Source: Gemmatimonadota bacterium (lineage in GTDB: Bacteria > Gemmatimonadota > Gemmatimonadetes > Palauibacterales > KS3-K002). From it: a stretch of DNA of 64,000 bases. Positions 19,944 through 32,625 of the stretch are shown here, piece after piece (position 1 is the stretch's first letter; every line of letters begins with the position of its first letter). The DNA is taken from positions 1 to 64,000 of the forward strand of contig CP070815.1 of assembly GCA_020344215.1 (NCBI GenBank). Direction: 5' to 3'. The notes beneath the pieces were generated by a model. The model worked only from the letters and a program-made list of their open reading frames with translations, was not told where the DNA came from and made no database searches. A program made the position numbers and the translations under genes.

Positions 19944-20720
19944 TCACGGCCCCGGCTTGAGGCGCAGGTCGGTAAGGATCTCACCGATCGCCATGGTCTC
20001 GATGAGCTGCGCGCCGCGCGCCGCGAGCCCGAGGGCGAGCTCGGGGTCGACGACCTCGTAAAGCGCCCAGCGCCACGGCCCCGGCCACAGCGCGTCCTCG
20101 TCCGGGATCATCCGGTAGTTGCAGAAGAGGTACTCGGGTTGGAACCGCTCCGCCGCCTCGCGTACGAGCAGGGTCCACTCGGACAGCACCCAACCGACGC
20201 TTGCGGCCTCGAGCTCCCGAGCCCGCCGGATCGCCTCAAGGTCGAAGGAAACTGGCACGCAGCGTGAAACCGCCTTGCCTATCGCTGCCATCACCGCTTC
20301 CACGACGGGGTTGGTGCCGAACTTCTTCAGGCTCTCGCGCTTGATCTCGACGAACGCGGTCACTCTCGGATGCTTCTTGAGTAAATCGATGGCCTCGGCC
20401 AGGGTAGGGACGTGTACCTCGCCGAACTTTGGTCCGAAGCGGGCCGTCTCGTTGACCCAGACGTCCTTCACTTGGTCGAGCGTGATGTCGAGGATGCTCC
20501 TGTCGACACGGGCGGTTCGCCACAGGTCGGCGTCGTGCATCAACACAGGTACGCCGTCCTTGGTGAGCTGGACGTCGAACTCGACGTATGCCGCACCGGC
20601 CTCGATGGCCGCCTCGAGGCTCTCGAGCGTGTTCTCCGGATAGCGCAGGGCGTAGCCGCGGTGCGCGATCAGGGCCGGCGGCTTGATTCTGACGTTCTTG
20701 GGAATGTCGAGCCCTCTCAT
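19944..20720 (-). CDS. Glycerophosphodiester phosphodiesterase
   Basis: The protein has 258 residues from ATG 20720. GDPD motifs are LIAHRGYALRYPENTLES, EFDVQLTKDGVPVLMHD and AFVEIKRESL, with the catalytic His pair and metal-binding Glu/Asp present. There is no signal peptide, so it is cytoplasmic, like UgpQ rather than periplasmic GlpQ. It would release glycerol-3-phosphate from glycerophosphodiesters, feeding the adjoining glpD. An in-frame extension to 20783 exists but runs into intergenic repeat sequence. Confidence 0.9.
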   Translation of the reverse strand: MRGLDIPKNVRIKPPALIAHRGYALRYPENTLESLEAAIEAGAAYVEFDVQLTKDGVPVLMHDADLWRTARVDRSILDITLDQVKDVWVNETARFGPKFGEVHVPTLAEAIDLLKKHPRVTAFVEIKRESLKKFGTNPVVEAVMAAIGKAVSRCVPVSFDLEAIRRARELEAASVGWVLSEWTLLVREAAERFQPEYLFCNYRMIPDEDALWPGPWRWALYEVVDPELALGLAARGAQLIETMAIGEILTDLRLKPGP

Positions 20721-20772
20721 GTATCTCACTACGCCTGTTCCGCCGCAGAGGTTTGGGTCGGGGTCGGGAGAG

Positions 20773-20805
20773 CCACTGATCACTGATCACTGGTCACTGA
20801 TTACC
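20773..20805. repeat. ATCACTG tandem repeats, inverse copy of the 4438 repeat
   Basis: Four near-copies of CACTGATCACTG lie between the diesterase and the M16 peptidase gene. They overlap the last codons and stop (20794-20796) of the peptidase. The sequence is the reverse complement of the repeat at 4438-4490. Confidence 0.65.
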
Positions 20806-23613
20806 CACTCCCTCATCCGGATACAGCGATACCTGCACGTAGTTATCAGTGCGCAAGTAGCGGAGGGCCGCATCGCGCACCACGTCGACGGTCAGTCCAT
20901 CGATGAGCTCCTCGTAAGTGAGAATGTTCCGTGGGTCGGTGCCATACCGCTCCGCAGCGACCAGTTGGCCCAGCCAGAAGTCGTTCTCGCGCAGGTCGAC
21001 TTCATACTGCCGCCTCTGCATCTCCTTCACCTTGTCGATGTCCTCCTGCGTCGGCCCAACCGTCTGGAGGCTATCGATCTCTTGGAAAACGGCGCCAACC
21101 ATCTCATCGAGCCGCTCGGGCGCGGTGCCGAATCCGATACCGAACTGGTAATCCTGAGTGGGATCACGGCTGCCGGCGCCCGAGGCGCTCACGCCGTAGG
21201 TACCGCCCATGTCTTCGCGCAGGACCTCCCGCAGCCGGATGCGGAGCACGTTGCCGAGCGCTCGCATCGCGTAGCGGTTGTCGCGCGTCCACTCGAACGG
21301 TCCCGTGAACACTATCTGGGTCTGGCTTCTCGGCTCCATCCCCTTGTGGACGGTCTTGCGGATCACGCCGCCTGGGTAGCGGACCCCCTCATCGCGCCAG
21401 GTCTCCGCACGGCCGATCGACGGTAGCCCGCCGATATAGGTCTGGATCAGCGGCCTCAGGCTGTCGGGATCGAAGTTGCCCACGAAGACGAAGACGAAGT
21501 CGCTGGCGTCGGCGAACCGATCGCGAAAGAAGTCGTAGGACACGTCGAGGTCCATCTCGTCATAGAGTCCGGTGCTGGGCGGGCGCGTCCGGAAGTGACT
21601 CTGTGTCAGCGTCGCGTTCAGGGTGTCAGCGAAGGCCGCCTGCGGGTCCGCTTCGCGGTTCGCCAGGAACGCCTGCAGTCGCGACTTGAACGACAGGTAC
21701 GCCGTGCTGTCGCAGCGCGGCGCGGTGAAGTACAGGTAGATCAGCTGGAACATAGTCTCCACATCGGTGGGCGAGGCTCTGCCGCCGATGGCCTCGAACA
21801 GCGAGCCGATGGAGGGCGATACCCGCACCACCTTGCCGGCCAGCTTCTTCTGCATGTCAACCAGGCTGAACTCGCCGACGCCGCCGAGCGAGACGACGGT
21901 GGCGGCCGTTGTCGCCGCGACGTACTGGTCGTCGGAGGCCAGCGATATGCCACCGGGGCTCGAGCCGTTGAAGAGGATCTCGTCGTCCTTGAAGTCGGTG
22001 GGCTTGAGGAGCACGAGGACTCCGTTGGCGAGCGTCCAGCGCTGCACGCCGATTTCCTCAATCTCCTCGATCTCGACGATCTCGGCTGGCTCCGGTAGGT
22101 GCGGGACGAGCGGCTCATCGGTGGCCGCGTCGACGTACGCTGCGAGCTCCGCCGCACCGGCGGCGGCGAACACGGCCAGCAACTCTTCCTCGGTCGGCAC
22201 GCCGACGCCCTCCTTCTCCGGGCCGTCAACCAGGATCACCCGGCTGCGATCGGTGATCCACTCGCGGGCCAGCCGGTTGACCTCGTCCAGCTGCACACCG
22301 GGGAGCAGTCCCTGGTGCGTTTCGAACTCGTAGACGATCCCCGGTATGGGCTCATCGTAGAGGAAGGCGCGGACGTACTCGGCAGCGTAAGCCGACGACT
22401 CCGTCTTCTCGCGTTCCGAGTAGAGCTGCTCCAGCCAGCGCAACAGTTCCAGCTTCTCTCGCTCGAGCTCGGTCTCGGTGAAGCCGTGGCGTGCCACGCG
22501 CCGGGCTTCCGTGAGGAGAGCCTCGAGCCCACGCTCGTGGCCGTTATCCTCGACACCCGCGCCCAAGACGTAGACCTCCTTGGCGCCGATGAATCGGCCC
22601 TGGCCGGACGAAGCGCCGAGGAAGGGAGGCTCGGCCTCCTGCGTGAGCTCGAAGAGGCGCACGTTGAGCATTCGGTTGTAGAGCGACTCGACGATCGACT
22701 GCCTGTAGGCGCCCAGAGTGCCATCTTCGCGGGCCGGCTGCTTCCAGTAGACGGCTACCGAGTTGAAGGTGGCCTCCGGATCGGTGGCGATCGCGAACAG
22801 CGTCTCGTCATGATCCGGGATGGGGTACGTGGGTCGTTCCGGCGCGCTATCGGGCATGGGTGTGCCGGCAAAGTGCCGGTGGATCAGCTGCTCGACGGTC
22901 GCTGCCTCGAAATCACCCACCGCGACCACCGCCATGAGGTCCGGGCGATACCAGTCGCGATAGAACCGCTTGAGGGTCTCGTACTCGAAGGTCTCAATCA
23001 CCTCGGGTACCCCGATCGGCAACCGCTCGGCGTATCGCGAGCCCTGAAACAGAATTGGGAACTGCTTGTCCCTGATCCTGGAGGCGGCACCCCGGCCCAG
23101 GCGCCACTCCTCGACTATCACCCCCCGTTCCTTGTCGATCTCATCGTGGTCGAATACCTGGCCGTGTGCCCAGTCCTCGAGGATCTGGAACGCTGTAGCG
23201 ACCAGTTCCGCGCTGTCCGTTGGCACCGTCAGCATGTACACCGTCTCGTCGAAGCTCGTGTAGGCGTTGAGCTCGGGCCCAAAACGCATGCCGATCCTTT
23301 CCAGATAGTCCACCAGCTCCTGCTTCTCGAAGTGCTCCGTCCCGTTGAACGCCATGTGTTCGATGAAATGAGCCAAACCCCGCTGGTCTTCCTCTTCCAG
23401 GATCGACCCGGCCTTCACCACCAAGCGCAGCTCCGCCCGCGCTCGGGGCTCCCGGTTCTCCCGGATGTAATAGCGCAGGCCGCTGGGCAGCGTGCCCACC
23501 GTGACGGCCCGGTCGACGGGCAGGGGACTCTCCGGATCGAGGGCCGGCTGCTGCGCCGCCGCTGGGAAGGCGGCGACGAGAGCGATGAGCAACGCGAGAA
23601 GTGGCCGTTTCAT
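20794..23613 (-). CDS. Secreted M16-family zinc metallopeptidase (two-half pitrilysin type)
   Basis: The protein has 939 residues. A signal peptide (LLALLIALVAAFPAAAQQP) is followed by the inverted zinc motif HFIEH at residues 82-86, with the third zinc ligand region IDKERGVIVEEWR near residue 155-167. The second half (from about residue 470) repeats the fold without the zinc motif, as in single-chain M16 enzymes and PqqL-like proteins. It degrades peptides, probably in the periplasm. Its C-terminus overlaps the repeat noted at 20773. It lies upstream of the GDPD-glpD pair on the same strand. Confidence 0.93.
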   Translation of the reverse strand: MKRPLLALLIALVAAFPAAAQQPALDPESPLPVDRAVTVGTLPSGLRYYIRENREPRARAELRLVVKAGSILEEEDQRGLAHFIEHMAFNGTEHFEKQELVDYLERIGMRFGPELNAYTSFDETVYMLTVPTDSAELVATAFQILEDWAHGQVFDHDEIDKERGVIVEEWRLGRGAASRIRDKQFPILFQGSRYAERLPIGVPEVIETFEYETLKRFYRDWYRPDLMAVVAVGDFEAATVEQLIHRHFAGTPMPDSAPERPTYPIPDHDETLFAIATDPEATFNSVAVYWKQPAREDGTLGAYRQSIVESLYNRMLNVRLFELTQEAEPPFLGASSGQGRFIGAKEVYVLGAGVEDNGHERGLEALLTEARRVARHGFTETELEREKLELLRWLEQLYSEREKTESSAYAAEYVRAFLYDEPIPGIVYEFETHQGLLPGVQLDEVNRLAREWITDRSRVILVDGPEKEGVGVPTEEELLAVFAAAGAAELAAYVDAATDEPLVPHLPEPAEIVEIEEIEEIGVQRWTLANGVLVLLKPTDFKDDEILFNGSSPGGISLASDDQYVAATTAATVVSLGGVGEFSLVDMQKKLAGKVVRVSPSIGSLFEAIGGRASPTDVETMFQLIYLYFTAPRCDSTAYLSFKSRLQAFLANREADPQAAFADTLNATLTQSHFRTRPPSTGLYDEMDLDVSYDFFRDRFADASDFVFVFVGNFDPDSLRPLIQTYIGGLPSIGRAETWRDEGVRYPGGVIRKTVHKGMEPRSQTQIVFTGPFEWTRDNRYAMRALGNVLRIRLREVLREDMGGTYGVSASGAGSRDPTQDYQFGIGFGTAPERLDEMVGAVFQEIDSLQTVGPTQEDIDKVKEMQRRQYEVDLRENDFWLGQLVAAERYGTDPRNILTYEELIDGLTVDVVRDAALRYLRTDNYVQVSLYPDEGVGNQ

Positions 23614-23920
23614 GCTATGAGCTCCGGTTGGCAGGTGATAGCTCGGGAGTTCATTGGGAATTCTCGAATGTCGATTCGCGGGGCAGGGGAACAGAGGAAG
23701 AAGCGAGGTCTAGAAAGGCCCTTCGCTTCAGACCTCCCCGGATCCCCGAATTCCCGGATCCCCAGATCCCCAATTCCCAAGGCCCCAGCCCAAAATGCGG
23801 CCTCCTCAGGTCGGCGGCTAGTCTGCCGCAAGCTTGAGAACACCCCTGCCTTCGGTCATATTGAGTTGATTTCAGAGACTAAGACCGGACAACCTCAGTG
23901 GTAACCTGGGTTTTGGCTAG
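23614..23920. other. Divergent intergenic region with repeats (M16 peptidase / alaS)
   Basis: There is no gene in these 307 bp. They contain degenerate CCCGGATCCCC/CCCAGATCCCC units at 23743-23785. At 23656-23690 there is a stretch (GGGAATTCTCGAATGTCG...) that recurs before ychF at 59354-59394. Promoters for both flanking genes should be here; I cannot pick them out. Confidence 0.6.
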
Positions 23921-26556
<2,636 letters not shown>

Positions 26557-26557
<1 letters not shown>

Positions 26558-26883
26558 TGGGCATGGAATGGCTCCAGGCCAGGGTCAGCGAATCGCCGTC
26601 TCCCCTGCGGGAACGCCTGCAGGAGGTGGTCGCCGGGATTGATACCGCTGCTGACCTTTCTGAGGCCCTGTTCGACGCAGCCCGTGCCCGGCTCGACGAC
26701 GCGCGGGGTGGCGTAGAGCATCGGGAAGCTGCTCTCGACCTGCTGGTGGCCGACGGGCTGTTGACGCTCGCTTGCGAGGCGGCCGCCTATTCCGACCCTG
26801 AAGCGGTTGCACAGCGTTGCCGGGCGATGGGTCCGAGCGGCGCGATGGGTCGAGTCGCTGAACGTTGGGCGGGGAGGAGCTGA
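26557..26883 (+). CDS. Small hypothetical protein coupled to alaS
   Basis: The protein has 108 residues, all-alpha and Ala/Arg/Glu-rich, with no membrane segment. It starts on the last base of the alaS stop codon. The sequence reads like a small helical bundle (LRERLQEVVAGIDTAADLSEALFDAA, ALDLLVADGLLTLACEAAA). I do not recognise a family. Coupling to alaS and to the PHP gene downstream suggests shared expression only. Confidence 0.65.
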
Positions 26884-26933
26884 CGGACACACCGCGGTTT
26901 GGCCGGAGAAAGGTGGGTGGGGCGCCGCCGGTG

Positions 26934-27719
26934 ATGGCGGACCTGCACACGCATCTGATCCCAGGCGTTGACGACGGCGCGCCCGACCTTGAGAGCGCAC
27001 TCGAAGCACTGCAAGCCCTCTTCAACGACGGCGTCAGGGCCGTCGCCGCGACGCCGCACCTCAACGCATCGAACCTGAACGGAAACCGCCGGGCCCTGGC
27101 GGACGAGGCCTGGCCGCAGCTCGTCGCGGCGGCCAGGGAGCGCTTTACCACTCTGAAGCTCTATCGCGGCTACGAGATCCAGCTCGACACGCCTGAAATC
27201 GACCTGAGCGATGCCGACCTGCGGCTGGCGGGTAGCCGCTATGCGCTGGTCGAGTTCTACGCTTTCACGGTCCCTGAACGCTCGGCGGAGGTGCTGGCGC
27301 GTATCGTTGCCGACGGATACGTGCCCATAGTCGTGCATCCCGAACGCTACTGGGGTTATGACCGCGGCTACCGAATCGTTGGCGAGTGGCGCACCGCGGG
27401 CGCCCTCATGCAGCTGAACAGCGGCAGCCTGCTCGGCGAGTACGGCGAGAACGTGAGATTGGTGGCCCACCGCTTCCTCGCCGAGGGCCGCGTCGACATC
27501 ATAGCGTCGGACAACCACGGACGGCCGCAGCGGAACCCCTCGTTGGGAGCCGTGTGGGATTACATGGCGGCCCGTGGGCTGGAGGAGCAGGCCAGACTGC
27601 TCTTGGCCGTCAACCCGCAGCGCATCCTGCGTGACGAACCGACGCTGAGCGTCGGCCGGGTGGATTCGGCACGAGGACTCCTCGCGCGCCTGGGTCGAAG
27701 GCTCAAGCGAGGGACATGA
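26934..27719 (+). CDS. PHP-domain phosphoesterase, CpsB/CapC (YwqE) protein-tyrosine phosphatase type
   Basis: The PHP-domain metal motifs are DLHTHLIPGVDDGAPD at the N-terminus, VAATPHLNA, IVVHPERYWG and a late IIASDNHGRPQRNPSLG. This order matches the CpsB/CapC/YwqE group of manganese-dependent protein-tyrosine phosphatases that act with exopolysaccharide tyrosine kinases. No kinase gene is in the window. I start at ATG 26934, directly before the first metal motif; in-frame TTG 26865 and GTG 26913 are alternatives that would overlap or abut the previous gene. Confidence 0.82.
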   Translation: MADLHTHLIPGVDDGAPDLESALEALQALFNDGVRAVAATPHLNASNLNGNRRALADEAWPQLVAAARERFTTLKLYRGYEIQLDTPEIDLSDADLRLAGSRYALVEFYAFTVPERSAEVLARIVADGYVPIVVHPERYWGYDRGYRIVGEWRTAGALMQLNSGSLLGEYGENVRLVAHRFLAEGRVDIIASDNHGRPQRNPSLGAVWDYMAARGLEEQARLLLAVNPQRILRDEPTLSVGRVDSARGLLARLGRRLKRGT

Positions 27720-27753
27720 GCGCGAACGCTGGAACCGAACAGAGGACCCGCGG

Positions 27754-28521
27754 ATGACGGAGCGAATCATCGATCTGAAGGGTAAGCGCGCGGTCGTGAC
27801 CGGAGGATCACGGGGCATTGGAAGGGCGAGCGCCGTGTTGCTGGCCCGGGCCGGCGCGGATGTCGGTATCGTCTACCGCACGCGCGAGGAGGAGGCCGCA
27901 GAGACCCTGGCGGCGATCAAGCGGGCGGGCGGTCGCGGCTGGTCGGTCGCCGCCGATCTGGGTGACCGGCAGGGCGTCGCGGCGCTGTTCGAGCGCGTCG
28001 ATAGCGAGTTCGGTTGGCTGGACGTGTTCGTCGTCAATCACGGTATCTGGCCGCCGGAGTACGTACCGGTCGTCGAGATGGCGGATGAGCAGTGGGGCGA
28101 GATGATGCGTATCAACCTCGACTCGGTCTTCTACTGCGTCCGCGAGGCGGTGCATCGCACCGCTGACGGCGGCAGGATCGTGATCGTGAGTTCGACCGCC
28201 GGCCAGCGCGGCGAAGCGGGACACAGCCACTACGCGGCTGCGAAAGGTGCGGTCATCTCGTTCGTCAAATCGCTGGCAGTAGAGATGGCGTCGCGCGATG
28301 TGACGGTGAACGCCGTCGCCCCGGGTTGGATCGATACGGAGATGGCCGCGCCCGCCCTCGAGGCCGGCGAGCGCGAGAGCGTAGTAGCCCAGATCCCGCT
28401 GGGACGCCTGGGCAGTGCCGAGGACGTCGCAGGGCCCATCCTCTTCCTCAGCTCCAAGCTGGCGCGGCACATTACCGGCGAAGTGCTCAACGTGAACGGC
28501 GGAAGCGTTCTCTGCGGATAG
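27754..28521 (+). CDS. Short-chain dehydrogenase/reductase (3-oxoacyl-ACP reductase-like)
   Basis: The 255-residue protein is a classical SDR. It has the NAD(P) motif VTGGSRGIGRA, NHGIWPPEY in place of the usual NNAG, catalytic Ser in IVSSTAGQRG, and the Tyr-Lys pair HYAAAKGAV. The C-terminus LNVNGGSVLCG is FabG-like. It should be a cytoplasmic NADPH-dependent oxidoreductase. It is not in a fatty-acid synthesis cluster, so a FabG role is not assured. It ends 1 bp before the CCA-enzyme start. Confidence 0.9.
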   Translation: MTERIIDLKGKRAVVTGGSRGIGRASAVLLARAGADVGIVYRTREEEAAETLAAIKRAGGRGWSVAADLGDRQGVAALFERVDSEFGWLDVFVVNHGIWPPEYVPVVEMADEQWGEMMRINLDSVFYCVREAVHRTADGGRIVIVSSTAGQRGEAGHSHYAAAKGAVISFVKSLAVEMASRDVTVNAVAPGWIDTEMAAPALEAGERESVVAQIPLGRLGSAEDVAGPILFLSSKLARHITGEVLNVNGGSVLCG

Positions 28522-28522
28522 G

Positions 28523-29779
28523 GTGAAAAACCTGCACGGCAAGCTCGACGTACCAGAAGCAGTAGCGGCGATCGCCAGGCGGTTAGAGGATCACGGCTAC
28601 GAGACTTGGGCCGTCGGTGGAGCCGTGCGCGATGCGCTGCTCGGTGGATCGCGTGGTGACTGGGATTTGGCGACCGCCGCGAAGCCACAGACCGTACGAC
28701 AGCTGTTTCGACCGTCGTATCCGGTGGGTATCGAGTTCGGCACGGTGGGCGTGCGCGGCGCCGATGGTAACGTCTACGAGGTAACGACGTTCCGGCGCGA
28801 TATCGAGACCGATGGTCGACACGCGGTGGTCGAGTACGCTGACGACCTGGACGAGGATCTGGCGCGTCGCGATTTCACGGTCAACGCCATCGCCTATCAC
28901 CCGCTGCGTCACTCCTTCCACGATCCGTTCCATGGATGGGAGGACTTACAGCGCCGGACGCTCCGCTGCGTGGGAGAGCCGACAACTCGGTTTGCCGAAG
29001 ACTTCCTGCGTGTGCTTCGCGGCTTGCGCTTCGCCGGCCGCTACGGCCTGGAAATCGAGCCGGCGACGTGGGAAGCGCTGGTCGACGCAGTGCCGAACCT
29101 GCCGCGGCTATCGGGTGAGCGGATCCGCGAGGAGATTCTCAAGGTGCTCGCCAGTCCCGAACCGTCGCCCAGTCTGGACCTCTACCGGGAATCCGGCGCT
29201 CTCGTCGTGCTGATTCCTGAGTTCGCTAGCGTCGACGAAGCCGGTTGGCGGCTGATTCTGGGTTCCGTCGATGGCATTCCCGCGTACCGTCTGAGACTTC
29301 GTCTCGTAACCCTGCTCGCACCGGCCGCCCCGGAGATCGAGCCACTGATGAAGCGGCTGCGCTTTTCGAACGTGGAGCTTCGCGATGTGCTGACCTTGAG
29401 CATGGCACTCGGTGTGCCTTTGCCCGAGTCCGGCGACGTTGTGGCCGGGCGCCGCTGGCTCCGGGCTATCGGCCCGGAGAATGCGCGTGACACCCTGCGG
29501 CTGCATCTGCGGCGCCAGCGGGCGCTGGGGGCTGATGCGGAGGCGCGATCAAGCTTGGCCGTGCGGGCTCGCCTGGTCCTCGACGTCCTCCGGCGCGGCG
29601 ATCCCGTTACGGTCGCGGATCTGGCCATCGGCGGCGACGATCTCAAGGCGCTGGGGCTGCGCCCAGGCCCTGAATTCGGTCGCCTCCTCGAGGCCTGCCT
29701 CGATGCGGTCATCGAAGATCCCGACTTGAACGGGCGTGAGCAACTGTTGGAGCGTGCACGTAAGCTGATCACCGACTAG
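28523..29779 (+). CDS. cca: CCA tRNA nucleotidyltransferase / poly(A) polymerase family
   Basis: The protein has 418 residues with a GTG start. The nucleotidyltransferase head domain has [38 protein letters not shown] and the [11 protein letters not shown] block, followed by the neck ([21 protein letters not shown]). The C-terminal region has no obvious HD phosphohydrolase motif. It adds or repairs the 3' CCA of tRNAs; the only tRNA gene in the window (tRNA-Gln) does not encode CCA, which fits a need for this enzyme. An A-adding or poly(A) specialisation cannot be excluded. Confidence 0.92.
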   Translation: MKNLHGKLDVPEAVAAIARRLEDHGYETWAVGGAVRDALLGGSRGDWDLATAAKPQTVRQLFRPSYPVGIEFGTVGVRGADGNVYEVTTFRRDIETDGRHAVVEYADDLDEDLARRDFTVNAIAYHPLRHSFHDPFHGWEDLQRRTLRCVGEPTTRFAEDFLRVLRGLRFAGRYGLEIEPATWEALVDAVPNLPRLSGERIREEILKVLASPEPSPSLDLYRESGALVVLIPEFASVDEAGWRLILGSVDGIPAYRLRLRLVTLLAPAAPEIEPLMKRLRFSNVELRDVLTLSMALGVPLPESGDVVAGRRWLRAIGPENARDTLRLHLRRQRALGADAEARSSLAVRARLVLDVLRRGDPVTVADLAIGGDDLKALGLRPGPEFGRLLEACLDAVIEDPDLNGREQLLERARKLITD

Positions 29780-29799
29780 GTGCAGAGGACGGACGACGC

Positions 29800-31191
29800 G
29801 TGTCGAAGCGGAGGAAGGTGAAGGAAGAACTAGATCTGTTTCCGGGCTCGAGACGGGAGCGACCCGAGCGCAGCGGCATCGCCGACGAGACGGCGCCCGC
29901 CGCGCCGCTGGCCACGCGGATGCGGCCGCGCACCCTCGATGAGTTTCTGGGGCAGGAGCACCTGGTGGGGCCCGGCCGCATCCTGCGAGAGATGATCGAG
30001 CGGGATGAGCTTCAGTCGCTGGTCTTCTGGGGGCCGCCGGGCAGTGGGAAGACGACGCTCGCCCGGATTATCGCCGATCGCACCGACGCCGCGTTCGTGC
30101 CCTTCAGCGCTGTGACCGAAGGTGTGCCACGGGTCCGCCAGATCATCGCCGAAGCGGGCGAGCGGCTCCACGCCACGGGCCGCCGCACCATCATGTTCTG
30201 CGATGAGATCCATCGGTTCAACAAGGCGCAGCAGGATGCCTTCTTACCGCACGTCGAGGCGGGCACGGTCATCCTGATCGGCGCCACCACCGAGAACCCG
30301 AGCTTCGAGGTCATCAGCGCGTTGCTGAGCAGGTCACGTGTGCTGGTGCTGGAACCGCTCAGCGAAACGGACATCCGGACGATCTGCGAGCGCGCGCTGG
30401 CGGACGAGCAGCGGGGACTGGCTGGGGCGGGCCTGCAGGTCGACGGGGACGCTCTGGAGTTCCTGGCGCGGGCCGCCGATGGCGACGCGCGGCGCGCGCT
30501 CTCTGCACTGGAGATCGCCGCGTCGCTGGTTGACCGGGGCGGCCACGTGACACCGGAGGTCGCCGCCGAGGCGTTGCAGAAAAGGTTCGCCCATTACGAC
30601 AAGGCGGGGGAAGAGCACTACAACCTAATCTCGGCGCTCCACAAAGCGGTCAGAGGCTCCGATCCGGATGCGGCGCTCTATTGGCTGGCGCGCATGCTGG
30701 ATGGTGGCGAGGACCCGCTGTACCTCGCTCGCCGCCTGATCAGAATGGCCACGGAAGATATCGGTCTCGCAGACCCGCGGGCCCTCTGGATCGCCGTCGC
30801 CGCCAAAGACGCCTACCATTTCCTCGGGTCGCCGGAAGGCGAGCTGGCGCTGGCGGAGGCGGTGGTCTATCTGGCGACGGCGCCGAAGTCGAATCGCATC
30901 TACAAGGCGTTCGGCCGCGCTTGGGCGCTGGCCCGTGAGACGCCCGGTGAAGCCGTGCCGCTGCACATCCGGAACGCGCCGACACGCCTGATGAAGGAGT
31001 TGGGATACGGGGCGGGCTATCGTTATGACCACGATGAACCCGACGCAGTGGCTCCGCAGGAGTACATGCCCGAGCCGCTCGGCAGGCGTCGGTTCTACGA
31101 GCCGTCGGGCCGAGGTTTCGAGGCGGAGATCGCCAAGCGGCTCGAAGCGTGGGCGGCGCGGCGGGAGGCCGCACGCCAGGAGCGCGGCTAG
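29800..31191 (+). CDS. rarA: Replication-associated recombination protein A (MgsA/RarA AAA+ ATPase)
   Basis: The protein has 463 residues with a GTG start. The N-terminal [18 protein letters not shown] leads into Walker [11 protein letters not shown], Walker [22 protein letters not shown], sensor [11 protein letters not shown], and the MgsA-type tetramerisation C-terminus ([42 protein letters not shown]). It acts at stalled replication forks with SSB and RecA. It lies in a run with hflX. Confidence 0.95.
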   Translation: MSKRRKVKEELDLFPGSRRERPERSGIADETAPAAPLATRMRPRTLDEFLGQEHLVGPGRILREMIERDELQSLVFWGPPGSGKTTLARIIADRTDAAFVPFSAVTEGVPRVRQIIAEAGERLHATGRRTIMFCDEIHRFNKAQQDAFLPHVEAGTVILIGATTENPSFEVISALLSRSRVLVLEPLSETDIRTICERALADEQRGLAGAGLQVDGDALEFLARAADGDARRALSALEIAASLVDRGGHVTPEVAAEALQKRFAHYDKAGEEHYNLISALHKAVRGSDPDAALYWLARMLDGGEDPLYLARRLIRMATEDIGLADPRALWIAVAAKDAYHFLGSPEGELALAEAVVYLATAPKSNRIYKAFGRAWALARETPGEAVPLHIRNAPTRLMKELGYGAGYRYDHDEPDAVAPQEYMPEPLGRRRFYEPSGRGFEAEIAKRLEAWAARREAARQERG

Positions 31192-31353
31192 AGGAGCTGG
31201 TATCGAACTAGTACCGTCGGGGTATAGTGTCGGGGTATGGTATGTGCGGAGCTCGACCGGCGATCGCCTGAGTCGAGCGCAGCATCGGAAAGGGGCTAGC
31301 CGGAGATCGCCACCAACAAGGTCGTAGCAATCGAATCTCCCCAGGAGCGGGCC

Positions 31354-32625
31354 GTGCTGCTGAGCGTGCCCGGCCCGGGAACGAGTCGCGAGCAGGCCCG
31401 CGACCACTTGGGCGAGCTGGTATCGCTCACGGACACCGCGGGCGCCCTCGTCGTCGCAACTGTCGAGCAGCAGATCCGCTCGCCACACTCGGCCTACTAC
31501 ATCGGTACGGGCAAAGCCGAGGAGCTGCGGTCCGTGATCGCGGACAGCGACGCGAGTCTTGTGATCTTCGACGAGGACCTGACGCCCGTGCAGGGGCAGA
31601 AGCTCGAGCAGGCGCTCGGGGTGCGGGTGATGGACAGGACCGAGCTGATCATCGACATCTTCGCTCTGCGTGCCCGCACGGCGGAAGCGAAGACGCAGGT
31701 TGAGCTCGCCCAGTTGCAGTATCTCATGCCGCGGCTGACGCGGATGTGGAACCACTTGTCGCGAATCCGTGGCGGTATCGGGTTGAGGGGTCCGGGTGAG
31801 ACACAGCTCGAGACCGATCGGCGGACGATCCGGCGCAAGATCCGCGACCTGAAGCGGCGACTGGAGAAGGTGGCGCGGCAGCGTGAGACAGAGCGAAAGG
31901 GGCGCGCAGGCGAGTTCCGGGTCGGGCTCGTCGGCTACACGAACGCCGGCAAGTCTTCGATCCTGGCCGGGCTCTCCGGGACCGACCTCTTCATCGAGGA
32001 CCGACTGTTCGCGACTCTGGACCCGGCCACCCGGGCCGTCGATCTCGGCGAAGGCTTCCAGGCGCTTGTCACCGACACCGTCGGGTTCATCCGGAAGCTG
32101 CCGCATCACCTGGTCGCGTCGTTCGGCGCGACGCTCGAGGAGGCGAACGAAGCTGATCTTCTGTGCCATGTCGTAGACGTGTCGCACCGGCTCTGGGAGG
32201 AACAGTACGAGGTGGTGGAAGGTGTGCTCGCAGATCTCAATTTCAACCCCAAGCGGCGGCTGATCGTCTTCAACAAGGCCGACCGTCTGACCCACGCGGA
32301 GGAGGCGGCGCTCGAGCAGCGGGCGGCGGCGCTGCTCGACGCGCACGTGTTCGCATCCACCGTCGAGAGCGGCGGCTTGGAGCGGCTGCGCACGAAGTTG
32401 AGGGAGGCGATCCGCGAGCGGTGGTCGATCGTTGCCCTAACCGTTCCAGCTATAGAAGGGGGTGTCTTGGCGGAGATCTACCGGGAAGGTGAGGTGGTGA
32501 GCCGTGAGGAGCGGGGGGCGCTGATCCAGCTGACCGCTCGCCTGCCCGTCGAAGCCCTGGGTCGGCTCAAGGCCCGTAACGGCGTCGTGATACTCGAGGC
32601 CCCGGTGGCGACCCGAACGGCATGA
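31354..32625 (+). CDS. hflX: GTPase HflX
   Basis: The protein has 423 residues from GTG 31354. The HflX N-terminal domain is followed by the glycine-rich GGIGLRGPGETQLETDRR linker, then G1 GYTNAGKSS, G3 DTVGFIRKLPHHLV and G4 FNKADRL. It is a ribosome-associated GTPase that splits stalled ribosomes. The frame is open upstream to 31300 and reads TNKVVAIESPQERAVLL, matching the first strand of HflX proteins, so the true start is probably upstream at a non-standard codon. It overlaps the next gene by 4 bp (ATGA). Confidence 0.94.
   Translation: MLLSVPGPGTSREQARDHLGELVSLTDTAGALVVATVEQQIRSPHSAYYIGTGKAEELRSVIADSDASLVIFDEDLTPVQGQKLEQALGVRVMDRTELIIDIFALRARTAEAKTQVELAQLQYLMPRLTRMWNHLSRIRGGIGLRGPGETQLETDRRTIRRKIRDLKRRLEKVARQRETERKGRAGEFRVGLVGYTNAGKSSILAGLSGTDLFIEDRLFATLDPATRAVDLGEGFQALVTDTVGFIRKLPHHLVASFGATLEEANEADLLCHVVDVSHRLWEEQYEVVEGVLADLNFNPKRRLIVFNKADRLTHAEEAALEQRAAALLDAHVFASTVESGGLERLRTKLREAIRERWSIVALTVPAIEGGVLAEIYREGEVVSREERGALIQLTARLPVEALGRLKARNGVVILEAPVATRTA

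Noticed and set aside
22099-23904. 601-codon plus-strand frame
   Set aside because: Shadow of the M16 peptidase; the opposite strand has a signal peptide and the HFIEH zinc motif.
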